A stretch of DNA of 64,000 nucleotides from Pseudarthrobacter sp. Fe7 (GCA_024372495.1 CP099978.1:1-64000), one strand, 5' to 3'. Positions 44,775-53,422 are shown, counted from the first letter of the stretch. A program made the numbers and translations. The notes: generated by a model not told the origin, from the sequence alone.

Positions 44775-45410
44775 TTACGGAGACGGGTTATAGCTGGAGC
44801 ACGCCCGGCGGGCTGCTAAACGCTCATCGAGGACATTGCGTACATGGGGCCATTCCTCGCGCAGAACAGAGTAAACGGCCGTGTCTCGCCAACTGCCATC
44901 CGCACGCCGTTGCACATGTCTGAGCACTCCTTCTTCTTGGGCGCCGATCCGTTCTATCGCCGTCCGCGACCGAACGTTTAGTACGTCGGCCTGCAATCTG
45001 ATCCGCTCAAATCCATGGGTGAAGGCCGTGCCCAGCAGGAGGCGCTTGGCGTCAGCGTTCACTCCGCTTCCCCAGACGTCCGGGGAATACGCCGTCCAGC
45101 CGATGTGCGCCGACTCGTTTTTCAGGTCGAAGTCGCCGAGCGTGGTGGTGCCAATAACCCGGTCATCCAATGAACGCAGACATACGGCGTACACGTTGCC
45201 TTGTTGCCAGGGCAGCCATTGCCTCAGAAACTCCGACCACTGCCCGAAGTCCTCGCGATATGCCCCCATGCCTCCTCCCCAGCCGCCGGCGAATATCTCG
45301 GGTTTTCCGATGGCTGTGAATAGGGCCGGGAGGTCATTCTCGATCAACTCGCGAAGAACGACGACGGCGCCTTCAAGGCGAGCCTGGGGATCGGGACGGG
45401 ACGCAGCCAT
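44775..45410 (-). CDS. GNAT acetyltransferase, RimJ/RimL type
   Basis: A 211-residue GNAT protein of the RimJ/RimL group: VVVLRELIENDLPALF (start of the fold), VIGTTTLGDFDLKNESAHIGWTAYSPDVWGSGVN (acetyl-CoA-binding loop), LLLGTAFTHGFERIRLQADVLNVRSRTAIERIGAQEEGVLR (C-terminal signature). It acetylates an amine, substrate unknown. I prefer the start MAASRPDPQ. It is transcribed alone, away from the 43-base repeat. Confidence 0.8.
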   Translation of the reverse strand: MAASRPDPQARLEGAVVVLRELIENDLPALFTAIGKPEIFAGGWGGGMGAYREDFGQWSEFLRQWLPWQQGNVYAVCLRSLDDRVIGTTTLGDFDLKNESAHIGWTAYSPDVWGSGVNADAKRLLLGTAFTHGFERIRLQADVLNVRSRTAIERIGAQEEGVLRHVQRRADGSWRDTAVYSVLREEWPHVRNVLDERLAARRACSSYNPSP

Positions 45411-45449
45411 GCTTCTCATCATTCCAGCTGAGGATCCCCTTCCGGGCAC

Positions 45450-45766
45450 GCGGGCGGCTGTGCAGACGACTGTGGACTGTGATTATCGGCGGTAAATGGC
45501 GGCGTCTTTACGTCGCTGTTTGGCGCCTGGTGCAGCCTGGGCGGACGCTGCTATAGGGTGCACAGGTACCAGGGCGGGTGAGGCACGTACCAGTGCCCAG
45601 GGCAGTCAAACTAACTTTGACCAGCGGAAACATTTATTAGTTATATATATATTCGTTGGATTTTTTAGTAGCATTCTGCTGTCGGTGTTGGGGGGCCGAC
45701 GGGCTCCGTGGGGAATCCGTCGGCACGGCCAGGCTTCGCCCAAACACCGGAATGCAGCCGTGGAGC
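45450..45766. other. Gap of about 317 bases
   Basis: No gene supported. It contains an unusually AT-rich patch (TTATTAGTTATATATATATT, about 45634-45653) in otherwise high-GC DNA, perhaps a promoter or an unwinding region. Confidence 0.35.
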
Positions 45767-46045
45767 TTAGCTCTCCTGCTGTGCCTCGAGCGGGTACTCA
45801 CGGAGGGTCGCGGCAATGGCCCGGACAGCGGCAGCGTCTTCGGCCCACGGCCGTCCAGTCCGCGTGCACGCGTGGAAATTGATCACTTTCGAATGCTGGG
45901 CTGCCTCCGTCAGCTCGTCCCAGGCAGCTTGAAGATCCTCCGCCTGTCGTGAGGACGGGCCGGGACCCGCTGCCGGACCTGTACACGACGGACTGGCAAG
46001 TGCGGCCACTGAGGCCTTGTGACGAAAGAAGCTTTTGAAGCCCAT
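45767..46045 (-). CDS. Small hypothetical protein
   Basis: A 92-residue protein. A basic start (MGFKSFFRHKASVAALASPS) is followed by an acidic helical domain, EDLQAAWDELTEAAQHSKVINFHACTRTGRPW, and AAAVRAIAATLREYPLEAQ. I do not recognise a family. The gap on its upstream side (46046-46217) also holds the end of the next gene's leader. Confidence 0.5.
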   Translation of the reverse strand: MGFKSFFRHKASVAALASPSCTGPAAGPGPSSRQAEDLQAAWDELTEAAQHSKVINFHACTRTGRPWAEDAAAVRAIAATLREYPLEAQQES

Positions 46046-46217
46046 TCCGGTTCGTCCCTTCTGTCATGAGCGCCGGGGCAATCAGAGTACAACGTCCTGG
46101 GCAGCGCGGGGTGAGCGTGCTTATGCCTGCCGCTATCACTGAATAAAAACGGGGCGGGACTCGGCAGTGTCCGCCGAGCCTGCCCGTGGCGGAGTCGCGC
46201 ACTTGGCGGGGGTGTTC

Positions 46218-46676
46218 TTACGAGAGATCAGCTTCGGTCGAGGCAGTGACCGTGCGGATCCAGGCCAGGGCTTCCTGCTCGTCTGTGAAATACCTGCTCG
46301 GACACAGAGGCGCCGGAAGTCCGCGCCTTCCGTGGGCAATGACGCGGTCCACTGCCGTGCTGCCGATGATTGCAAAGGCTGTGACGGTAGCGGCTTCGCT
46401 GAAGACCCGGACAGCGTCGCGGCTGACATGCTCAACACCTGTGACCTGCAGCAGGATCGCACAGCCAGCACCGCCGGTTAGGGTCAGGAAGCGTTCCCGC
46501 ACGGAGATCCCGTCCGGGGCTGTGATGTGGCCTCCGGGACGGAGTGTAATCCGGAGAATCCCATCGCTTTCAATCTCGAGGGTGACGTTCGCCGGGCCCG
46601 CGCCTGAGCATTCCGACTGGGGCCCTTTGTCTGGAAAGGGACGTTGTTCGTCTTCGGCATGGACCAGTGTGGTCAT
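46218..46676 (-). CDS. STAS/SpoIIAA-like protein (DUF7793-like)
   Basis: A 152-residue protein (start MTTLVHAEDEQ, preceded by GGGGGA). Strand-helix pattern of a SpoIIAA/STAS-like fold: VTLEIESDGILRITLRPGGHITAPDG, then ERFLTLTGGAGCAILLQVTGVEHVSRDAVRVFSEAATVTAFAIIGSTAVDRVIAH, and FTDEQEALAWI at the end. This is characteristic of the small actinobacterial STAS-like protein group. A structural, possibly signalling or lipid-binding, role is inferred. The frame upstream of the ATG is likely non-coding. Confidence 0.65.
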   Translation of the reverse strand: MTTLVHAEDEQRPFPDKGPQSECSGAGPANVTLEIESDGILRITLRPGGHITAPDGISVRERFLTLTGGAGCAILLQVTGVEHVSRDAVRVFSEAATVTAFAIIGSTAVDRVIAHGRRGLPAPLCPSRYFTDEQEALAWIRTVTASTEADLS

Positions 46677-46805
46677 TACATCCCCCGGATGCGCTTCAAC
46701 GGGATCCCGTCGGCGTAGTTGAACCCCGGCTCTGCTACGGGGGTTTGTGGAGGTCAGCCTACGCCCGCGTTTGGCAAAGGGTCCACGGAAAACCGGAATA
46801 TTTTT

Positions 46806-46850
46806 GTCGTTTTCAAAAGCTGGTAGCACAACTTCCCGTGCAATTCCGGG
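46806..46850. repeat. Second copy of the 43-base repeat
   Basis: Matches 44609-44651 with a few changes. It lies upstream of the STAS-like gene (minus), so on that strand it could be a promoter or a regulator-binding site. The gap 46677-47061 holds no other gene. Confidence 0.55.
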
Positions 46851-47085
46851 GTTCCTGCAGATGTGCAGAGGAGTTCTGACATCTGTGCAACTAGCATCTG
46901 AAATCGACACTAGATCCTTTGACTAAGGCAGGCAATTGTCTTGATCAAAAACTCGGAGAACATTTAGGAAAACCGCTAAATGAGTGGGCAAAACCCCTAT
47001 TCATTCAGTTGAATGATTGCTAAAATTAAGGTAGCAAGTCAGCCAGACGAACGAAACTTATTTGATACGAAACCAGGTGCTGAAA

Positions 47086-47352
47086 ATGACTGTTTCACCC
47101 ACCGCTTACACGGTCTACACCAAGCCCGATTGCCCGAACTGTGAGAAGACGAAGGACTACTTCGACTCCAAGGGCATCACCTACACGGCCGTGGACATCA
47201 CCGAAGTGCCGGCAGTGCTGGAATACATCACCGCCGAACTCGGCTACTCCCAGGCGCCCGTCGTGGTGAACAACGCTGACGACGAGGACCACTGGTCCGG
47301 CCTGCGCCGCGACAAGCTCGTCCAGGCAGCCATGAGCCACAAGGCGGCGTGA
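47086..47352 (+). CDS. nrdH: Glutaredoxin-like NrdH redoxin
   Basis: An 88-residue thioredoxin-fold protein with the active site CPNC at residues 16-19 (YTKPDCPNCEKTKDYF) and cis-Pro region APVVVNN. Length, order and the missing glutathione motifs fit NrdH, which reduces class Ib ribonucleotide reductase, though no nrdEF genes are near. The start is at MTVSPTAYT rather than the upstream ATA-like context. It overlaps the next gene by four bases. Confidence 0.8.
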   Translation: MTVSPTAYTVYTKPDCPNCEKTKDYFDSKGITYTAVDITEVPAVLEYITAELGYSQAPVVVNNADDEDHWSGLRRDKLVQAAMSHKAA

Positions 47353-47777
47353 AGACCGTGACCAACCCGCGCCCGGTCATCGGGTACAAGCTCAGCCCGC
47401 GGATCCCGTTGGAGGTGGACCTGTTCCGCCAGGTCAACCCCAGCGGTCGGATACCTACCGACGTTGTGGACCCCTACGTTGTGGAGCCCGCCATTGTGGA
47501 ACCCCTCACCGAGGATCTGTACGACGACTACGCCAACCCGGCTAACGCTGGGGATGACCGGTACTTTGAGGCGATCAGCCGCGCCCCACTCGGGGACGGC
47601 GGGCTCTGGGATGAGCACACCGCGAACCAGTACCAGCCCAACGACCTCACTCACGACCAACCAGGTGGGACGAACCTCAGAACGAACCCACAACACCCAC
47701 CGAGAACATCACCAGCAGACGAGGAAAAGGAACCATCATGGCCGGCGAAACAACCATTACTGTCATTGGAAACTTAA
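47349..47777 (+). CDS. Unrecognised protein between nrdH and ssb
   Basis: A 142-residue protein starting with GTG and overlapping nrdH (GTGA). Ordered region: RPVIGYKLSPRIPLEVDLFRQVNPSGR, then EPLTEDLYDDYANPANAGDDRYF. The last part is low-complexity and overlaps the ssb start by 40 bases, so the natural end may be different. No family recognised; likely co-transcribed with nrdH and ssb. Confidence 0.55.
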   Translation: MKTVTNPRPVIGYKLSPRIPLEVDLFRQVNPSGRIPTDVVDPYVVEPAIVEPLTEDLYDDYANPANAGDDRYFEAISRAPLGDGGLWDEHTANQYQPNDLTHDQPGGTNLRTNPQHPPRTSPADEEKEPSWPAKQPLLSLET

Positions 47778-48253
47778 CTTCGGATCCAGAACTCCGGTTT
47801 ACGCCATCGGGATCCGCCGTAGCGAACTTCACCATCGCTTCAACGCCCAGGACGTTCGATCGTCAGTCTAATGAGTGGAAGGACGGGGAGACGCTGTTCC
47901 TCCGGGCCAGTGTGTGGCGGGAAGCGGCGGAAAACGTGGCCGAGTCCCTGACCAAGGGCATGCGCGTCATCGTGACCGGCCGGCTGAAGTCCCGTTCCTA
48001 CGAAACGAAGGAAGGCGAAAAGCGCACCGTCATCGAGCTTGAAGTAGACGAGATTGGCCCCTCACTCCGGTATGCGAATGCGAAGGTCAACCGCACCCAG
48101 CGCGGCACCCAGGGCGGCGAGGGGGATGGCTACCGGGGCAATGCTAACTCCCAGCCCCAGTCCGGCGCGCAGGATGATCCCTGGGCTGTGCCGGCGACCA
48201 GCAATGTTGCCGGCGGGTGGGGCAACGGACCCGACTCCGAACCTCCCTTCTAA
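47738..48253 (+). CDS. ssb: Single-stranded-DNA-binding protein
   Basis: A 171-residue SSB. OB-fold region TTITVIGNLTSDPELRFTPSGSAVANFTIA, DGETLFLRASVWREAAENVAESLTKGMRVIVTGRL; a Gly/Gln-rich linker; and the acidic tip DSEPPF, a near-match to the standard DDEPPF partner-binding tail. AGGAACC precedes the ATG. Plasmid SSBs protect single-stranded DNA during transfer and replication. Confidence 0.9.
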   Translation: MAGETTITVIGNLTSDPELRFTPSGSAVANFTIASTPRTFDRQSNEWKDGETLFLRASVWREAAENVAESLTKGMRVIVTGRLKSRSYETKEGEKRTVIELEVDEIGPSLRYANAKVNRTQRGTQGGEGDGYRGNANSQPQSGAQDDPWAVPATSNVAGGWGNGPDSEPPF

Positions 48254-48348
48254 GCAGTACAACTGTCGGGGTCAGCAGATACGCTGGCCCCGACAGGCAC
48301 CAGGCAGGCCACCGGCAAACCCAGACCCCGAGCAAAGGACACACAACA

Positions 48349-48797
48349 ATGACGCACGCAGATGACCTCCGCGCTTGGGCGCGAGGCATGTACCCCACGG
48401 AGGCGGCAACGGAGCGCTGCTAAAGGCCTTTGGGGGTAAGTTCGCTGCACCCGGTAATCCGTGGGTACACACGAGCACCGAACCGGAAGGGCCCGGCCAG
48501 GTGAGGGCATGGATCGACTTCGCCGCCATCCCCGAAGAGGTTGGGCCGCTCTCCGGCGGGGAACGTCGTTTCCTCATGCTGGCTGCCTCCCTCGCTGAGG
48601 ATGTTCCGGTGGTCTTGGGTGACCTCGTGTCGGGACTGGACCGTGAGAATCTGGATCTGGTGCTGGCCGCTATCGCGCATGCCGGCGGCAGCCACCAGCA
48701 CTCGGATATCCGCTTCAACGAGGACGGCTCCATGTCCCTGGGGAAGGGTTACCTGGACAGCTTGCACCCGTGGCCGCGGACGCTGCGTGCCGTCTAA
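48349..48797 (+). CDS. Hypothetical protein (one frame break here)
   Basis: The start MTHADDLRAWARGMYPTEAATE is in a different frame from the well-formed remainder (KAFGGKFAAPGNPWVHTSTEPEG...WIDFAAIPEEVGPLSGGERRFLMLAASLAEDVPV). One missing or two extra bases near 48413-48420 (GAGCGCTGCT) would join them into about 149 residues. The segment GPLSGGERRFLMLAASLA looks like an ABC-ATPase-like signature but the protein is too small for an ATPase. Function not assigned. Confidence 0.55.
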
Positions 48798-48812
48798 CCA
48801 GGGCCGTTGTTG

Positions 48813-49079
48813 ATGGCAAAGCCGAAGCGGATTCCGGCGTTCACGCCGTACTACACGGAGGACCAGGCGGGGCAGGTCCGGGCCGCGTTCAAGGCCGCCG
48901 GCCTGCAGGAGGGCGACGCCAGTGTTTCGGACCTTATCGTCCGGGCGACGATGCGTGAAGTGAAGCGCCTGCAGCGCAAGTACAACGGCGGCAAACCGTG
49001 GCCTCCGGTGCAGGCCGGCGGGCTGCGGCGAGGGCAGAGAACGATGGATGAAATGCAGCACCGAAACGAGGAAACGTAG
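48813..49079 (+). CDS. Small RHH-type DNA-binding protein, ParB-like
   Basis: An 88-residue basic protein: KRIPAFTPYYTEDQAGQVRAAFKAAG (strand and helix), GDASVSDLIVRATMREVKRLQRKYNGGKPWPPVQAGGLRRG. The second half shares a helix-tail pattern (xRxYNxGxPxP) with the ParB-like protein at 10198, so it may be a second centromere- or operator-binding RHH protein. No ParA is adjacent. ATG preferred over a TTG two codons upstream. Confidence 0.65.
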   Translation: MAKPKRIPAFTPYYTEDQAGQVRAAFKAAGLQEGDASVSDLIVRATMREVKRLQRKYNGGKPWPPVQAGGLRRGQRTMDEMQHRNEET

Positions 49080-49081
49080 CG

Positions 49082-49477
49082 ATGGGTCAGTGGGCTGAAG
49101 ACATGAACAAGACCGGGGTCCGCACGTCTCTGCCGTTCCCAAAGATGCTGACGATGGACGACGTCCAGGAGATCCTGAACCTCGGTAAACCGATGGTCTA
49201 TGCACTCGTGCGGAGTGGCGAAATTCGGGCCGCAAAATTTGGGCCCCGGGGCATTTGGCGCGTTCGGGAGGATGACTTGGCCGCGTACATTGATGCCGCT
49301 TACGAGAAGACGGCTGAGCAGATTGCTTCGGGCCAGGCTCCCCGAGGGGGACGTCCGCGCGGACGAGTAATCGGCGAGCGTTTGGATACGGGGAAGGCCG
49401 GCACCTATGACAGGTGGCCGGTCTTCTGCGTCTTACTCGCACGCGCTTCTTGTGACCCCCTTTGTTGCGGCTGGTGA
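49082..49477 (+). CDS. Excisionase-like helix-turn-helix protein
   Basis: A 131-residue protein with an excisionase/MerR-like HTH: MLTMDDVQEILNLGKPMVYALVRSGEIRAAKFGPRGIWRVREDDLAAYIDAAY. The tail after residue 100 is not conserved-looking and may come from a frame change. The start is three bases after the RHH protein stop, so they form a pair. It probably directs binding for recombination or transcription. Confidence 0.7.
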   Translation: MGQWAEDMNKTGVRTSLPFPKMLTMDDVQEILNLGKPMVYALVRSGEIRAAKFGPRGIWRVREDDLAAYIDAAYEKTAEQIASGQAPRGGRPRGRVIGERLDTGKAGTYDRWPVFCVLLARASCDPLCCGW

Positions 49478-49899
49478 CATTGCTTGGATCACGCGGGCCT
49501 GCGGAAGTTTGTGGTGATTAGCGCCGCCCTGCAGCTTGTGGTTGTCACCGCCCTGTACCGGCCCGGGAAGCCCCCTGTGCCTTCGAAGCCAACCCAGCGG
49601 AGTGGTTCCGTCGTGCCCAAGGATGCCTCGCTGTGTGGTCCTGTGTCGTCCCTGCTGAAGAAAAACCCGAGCGCTCCTTCAGGTGCGTCGGCAGCGCAGG
49701 TCCTGGACCATGGGGAAGGCTGCCGCTGGTGCGTTGATGACCTTCGAGGCTGTGCACATTCGCCGGCCCCCGGCGGTGACGTTCGTGTTCGTGGTGAGCT
49801 GGCGTCTGTGTGCAGCCGGTCAGGTGGGTCCCGTCGTGCACATGTGCGCGGGAAAAGCCCGAAGGATGTAGCTTTTGCCGTGCCCATGTGCGCGAGGGG
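49478..49899. other. 422-base gap with repeats of GTGCxCATGTGCGCG
   Basis: No gene I can support; frames on both strands give low-complexity products. A motif like CGTGCACATGTGCGCGGG occurs at about 49834 and again as CGTGCCCATGTGCGCGAG at about 49878. Could be an origin or binding-site cluster. Confidence 0.4.
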
Positions 49900-50202
49900 C
49901 TAGTTCTCCTGGACGCCGTTTGCGTCGGACGGGTTGGGGGTCTCGGTGGGTTTGACCTGGGCCTTGCGCCGGCGGCCGGCCGCGGCTGGTTCCAGGCCAA
50001 GCTTCTTCAATTCGTCGGGGCTCCAGCCATCGCGGGTCGCTTTGACGTAGGCGCGCTTGTCGTCGCGTTCCGCGGCGGCCAGTTGCTCCTTTAGGTCGGT
50101 CACGCGCTGGCGTGCCTGGACAAGCTCTTCGACGGATTTGATGCGTGAGTCGAGCAGTGCGCGTGCCTGGTTCTTGGTGGCTTCAATGTTGATGTTTGCC
50201 AT
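49900..50202 (-). CDS. Small coiled-coil protein
   Basis: A 100-residue protein (start MANINIEATKNQAR). A long helix EELVQARQRVTDLKEQLAAAERDDKRAYVKATRDGWSPDELKKLGL, then a basic tail AAAGRRRKAQVKP. Likely a small DNA-associated accessory protein in the mobilisation region, cut off from it by the IS21 element. Family not recognised. Confidence 0.6.
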   Translation of the reverse strand: MANINIEATKNQARALLDSRIKSVEELVQARQRVTDLKEQLAAAERDDKRAYVKATRDGWSPDELKKLGLEPAAAGRRRKAQVKPTETPNPSDANGVQEN

Positions 50203-50218
50203 TGTGGCCGTCGTTGAT

Positions 50219-50256
50219 TGTGTCAAGTAGTTCTGGACCCACTGTGACGGTTTGAA
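50219..50256. repeat. IS21 left-end repeats
   Basis: TGTGTCAAGTAG, GGACCCAC and TGTGACGGTTTGAATTGAG in order, matching the complement of the right end. Terminal for IstA binding. Confidence 0.65.
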
Positions 50257-50295
50257 TTGAGCCCACTTGGTGATGCTTCTGGGATTATCGTCGGT

Positions 50296-50644
50296 ATGGT
50301 TTCTTCCGGATTGCCCGAGGCTCGATGTTGCCCGTGCGCGCCGTTGGTGTGCTGAGCGGGTGCCTGCCAGATTTAGGGATGAGGTGCGGGTGGAGTGCGA
50401 TGTCTCTGCCCGTCACATCACGATTCTTGAATGCCGCCCGCCTTGGGATGAGAGTGGGGAAACGGAATGGTCGCGGTTCCCCATAGCCCGGATGTCTTTC
50501 ACGAAGAAGACAGGGCTGTGGACCTTGTTCTGGCGTGACCGGAATCTGAAGTTCCATCAGTACCGGTTCCTTGCTCCCAGCCCCAGTCTTCAGGTCCTCC
50601 TGGACCATGTGGATAAAAGCGGGGATCCCATTTTCTGGGGATAG
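50296..50644 (+). CDS. DUF3024 protein inside the IS21 element (one frame break here)
   Basis: A 115-residue protein once one base is removed at 50318-50322 (GAGGCTC to GAGCTC), giving the start MVSSGLPELDVARARRWC. It matches the DUF3024 pattern: CAERVPARFRDEVRVECDVSARHITILECRPPW and TLFWRDRNLKFHQYRF, ending DPIFWG. It is convergent with istB and lies wholly within the element. Function unknown. Confidence 0.75.
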
Positions 50645-50661
50645 CAGCCAAGGGTAGTCAT

Positions 50662-51478
50662 TCAACCCGCCAGCTGCTGGTTTTTGGTGTGGGCGAGCCG
50701 GTATGAGTCCGTACCGGTTTCGATGATGGTTCCCTTGAATGTGAGCCGGTCAACGATCGCCGCGCAAAGTCGGGGGTCCGTGAAGGTTTTGGTCCAGCCG
50801 GAAAATGATTCGTTGGTTGCTATCGCCACGGACGCTTTCTCCTCGCGTTCGGTGAGGACCTGGAAGAGCAGTTCGGCGCCACGTTTATCCAGTTCCATGT
50901 AGCCCAGGCTCGTCGATGCACAGCAGATCGACGCGGCCGTAACGGGCGATGGTCTTGGCCAGGACCTTTTCGTCTTCTGCCTCGACCAGCTCATTCACCA
51001 GCCTTGTGGCCAAGGTGTATCTGACCCTGAATCCCTTTTCCGCGGCGGCCGTACCGAGACCGATGAGCAGGTGGGACTTTCCGGTTCCCGAGTCCCCGAT
51101 GAAGCACAGCGGCTGGCCTTTCCTGATCCAGTCGCCGGTCGCGAGGGTATTGATCGTGGCCTGGTTGATGTTCGGGTTGGCCTCGTAGTCGAAATCACCG
51201 AGCCATTTATCCCGCGGGAAGTTCGCCGCTTTCACTCTCCGTAATGAACTGCGCCGGTCGCGGTCATCACACTCGGCGAGCAACAACTCCGCGAGGAACC
51301 CCTGGTAGGAAAGCTGTTCTTTCCCTGCCACGGCCAGGGCTTCCTCAAGCACGGTCCTGATCGTTGGCAGGCGCAGCCGCCGGCATGCCTGTTCCACGGC
51401 CGCCATGGCGGCCTGTTCCGTCATTCCGCGTCGGCGGCGCAGCGTCTGGGAGATAACAACCGGTGGGGTCGGGCTCAT
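50662..51478 (-). CDS. istB: IS21 transposition helper ATPase IstB (one frame break here)
   Basis: A 271-residue AAA+ helper after one base is removed at 50906-50910 (coding GAGCCTGG to GAGCTGG). Walker A GDSGTGKSHLL, Walker B LLCIDELGYM, sensor-like region ATNESFSGW. It overlaps the IstA stop (ATGA) and helps IstA choose and activate the target. The break falls exactly in the Walker B motif. Confidence 0.9.
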
Positions 51479-53160
51479 GATGCGTTTCCTTCTCTGGCAG
51501 GGACGGGATCCGGGGCCGCGGCGCGGTCCGGGAACCTGAGGAGCCGGTCGTATGCTGCCATCGATGGCAGCGGCCGTTTGTCTGCGGGCAGGCCGGCGAT
51601 CACTGCCGCCGGATCTGCCAAGCGCCGCTGGGTGAGGCTGAGAACACGGTGCTGAACAATTTTCGCTGGCCCGGGACAGCTCTGATCGACCGGACCCCGC
51701 ACCGTGCCGCGTTCAGAGGCTGCCCGACGGGCTTCCACTGCGACGACATCGGCCGTTACTGCCCCGACCCGCAGCGCTGCAGTGATTCCGTCGACGACGT
51801 CCCGGGCGTCCATCGACCGGTGCAGGAGCAGAACATCGATCAGTTCTCTGGTCCCTGCCGCGTCGCCGTCGGTTTTCCTTACCGCTGCCCAGAACGCGTC
51901 ATGGGCAGGGGTGAAAACACCCGAAGCGCGGGCCTGCGACAAGGCGGTGGATCCCGGCAGGGCACCGGGCTTGATGCGCAGTACTTCCAGATAGTGATCC
52001 AGCTGAACGCACTGGCCACCCCTGGCAACCGTGCGCGGATGGGTAGCGATCAGTGTTCTGCCGTCAAAGACCCGGATCTCGGTCGCCCGTAGTGAGACCC
52101 GCACTCTGCGGCCGATGAACCGGACCGGAACTGAATACCGGGCCGTTCTGACACTGATCAGCGCTGAGCGGTCGACCCTGGGCGTAAGCACCAGGCCCGG
52201 ATCAAACCCTTCAACAGGTACCGGCGCCAGGTAAGGACGTTCAGCGGCGAAGTCCTGGCCTACGGTGTTGATCCTGTTGCCGATCCGCCGGCTGTCCTCA
52301 CTTCGGTCCCACGCCCGGAGCTTCCCATTCAACTCCGCCAGGGATTCGACGGCCGGCACCGGAGTCAGAAAATTCCGCCGGAATCTGCCGACCTCTCCTT
52401 CGACCCCGCCCTTTTCATGGGCCCCGGAGATGCCAGGCTCGCAGTAAAAGGGATCAAAACCAAAATGGGACCGGAAGAGCACCCAACGCTCGTTCTCCGT
52501 CCTCTGCCGGCCGCCCCCGTAAAGGACCTTGGTCACCGCGCTGCTCAGGTTGTCGTACCGGATATGCCGCGCCGGGATCCCGCCGATCACGTCGAACGCG
52601 TCGATATGACCCTCCAGGAAAGCCTCCTGGCCACACGTCGGGTAAACCCGATGGACTGCTTTGCCGGAATGAGAGAGCCGGAAAGCGAACAGATAACACC
52701 TGGTCCGCACCCCGGCCAGGTCCACCCACACGTCCCCGAAATCAACCTCGGCCTCAGCACCGGGCGCGTGTTCCTGAGGAACGAAGACCTCCGGTCCCCG
52801 CCCGGCTCCGGCCTCAATCTCCACACGCTTCACCCGGACATAATCCCGGACAGTCGAATACGAAGCACCGGTAAATCCGTGTTCATCAGCAAGCCGGGCG
52901 AAAATCCGCCGGACCGTATGACGCTGCTTCCTGGGCGCCTGAAGGTCCTCGGACAGCATCGCATCAATCAGGATCTTGACCGGCTCCAGCTGACGGGCCA
53001 CTCTCACCGGCGTTTTCCGTGGCGGCGGTTCCGCTGAATCCAACGCCAACCGCACAATCCTTCGCCCAACTCCGTGACGGCGGGCCAGCGCACGAATAGA
53101 CAGCCCCTCCACCCGCGCGTCCCGGCGAATTCTGGCGAACAGCTCCACTTTTGACCCCAT
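51475..53160 (-). CDS. istA: IS21 transposase IstA
   Basis: A 561-residue IstA. N-terminal HTH LSIRALARRHGVGRRIVRLAL; DDE residues: Asp in AEVDFGDVWVDL, Asp in HIRYDNLSSA, Glu in EKGGVEGEVGRF; C-terminal beta-barrel VSLRATEIRVFDG. Start at MGSKVELFA, the ribosome site GGAGGG is nearby. Intact, so the element could be active if istB is truly intact. Confidence 0.9.
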   Translation of the reverse strand: MGSKVELFARIRRDARVEGLSIRALARRHGVGRRIVRLALDSAEPPPRKTPVRVARQLEPVKILIDAMLSEDLQAPRKQRHTVRRIFARLADEHGFTGASYSTVRDYVRVKRVEIEAGAGRGPEVFVPQEHAPGAEAEVDFGDVWVDLAGVRTRCYLFAFRLSHSGKAVHRVYPTCGQEAFLEGHIDAFDVIGGIPARHIRYDNLSSAVTKVLYGGGRQRTENERWVLFRSHFGFDPFYCEPGISGAHEKGGVEGEVGRFRRNFLTPVPAVESLAELNGKLRAWDRSEDSRRIGNRINTVGQDFAAERPYLAPVPVEGFDPGLVLTPRVDRSALISVRTARYSVPVRFIGRRVRVSLRATEIRVFDGRTLIATHPRTVARGGQCVQLDHYLEVLRIKPGALPGSTALSQARASGVFTPAHDAFWAAVRKTDGDAAGTRELIDVLLLHRSMDARDVVDGITAALRVGAVTADVVAVEARRAASERGTVRGPVDQSCPGPAKIVQHRVLSLTQRRLADPAAVIAGLPADKRPLPSMAAYDRLLRFPDRAAAPDPVPAREGNAS

Positions 53161-53204
53161 CCCATGCCCTCCACCCTTGGAAACCAGATGAGAACAACGC
53201 TGGG

Positions 53205-53297
53205 GTGGGTCCAAATCAAACCGTCACAAGCTACCCGGCGAGTCGGCAGGTGGGCTCAAATCAAACCGTCACACCGGGTCCAACTCAAACTGCCACA
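53205..53297. repeat. IS21 right-end repeats (three units)
   Basis: Three similar units at 53205-53228, 53250-53273 and 53275-53297, each with TCAAACxGxCACA. They mirror the left end. Confidence 0.7.
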
Positions 53298-53314
53298 ACC
53301 ACGTCGTCCCTTCC

Positions 53315-53331
53315 ACTGAAATTGTTTCAGT
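53315..53331. promoter_or_regulatory. ACTGAAA-type operator, copy 4 (variant)
   Basis: ACTGAAATTGTTTCAGT: seven-base perfect arms with TTG in the middle (one base off the other copies). It lies 18 bases from the IS21 end and about 215 bases before mobC, so it may control the mobilisation operon. Confidence 0.65.
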
Positions 53332-53422
53332 CCCTTCAGACTCACCCTAGCTGCCGGGCGTGCCGCCCGCCACCCAACACGCGAAAGAATGCCGCCCTGC
53401 TGTTTTGGCGGAGCAAGCTATA

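Larger units (their letters stand above)
50219..53297. mobile_element. IS21-family insertion sequence with DUF3024 passenger
   Basis: istA and istB on the minus strand lie between inverted multiple-repeat ends. Left end: TGTG at 50219, then GGACCCAC and TGTGACGGTTTGA (50233-50245). Right end: repeated units CCAAATCAAACCGTCACA (53211-53228), TCAAATCAAACCGTCACA (53256-53273) and a variant to 53297, closing with CACA. These outer ends align well as inverted repeats. A target duplication was not confirmed. About 3.1 kb. Confidence 0.75.

Noticed and set aside
49484..49903. Plus-strand frame in the gap before the coiled-coil gene
   Set aside because: No ribosome site or domain; both strands are open and low-complexity.
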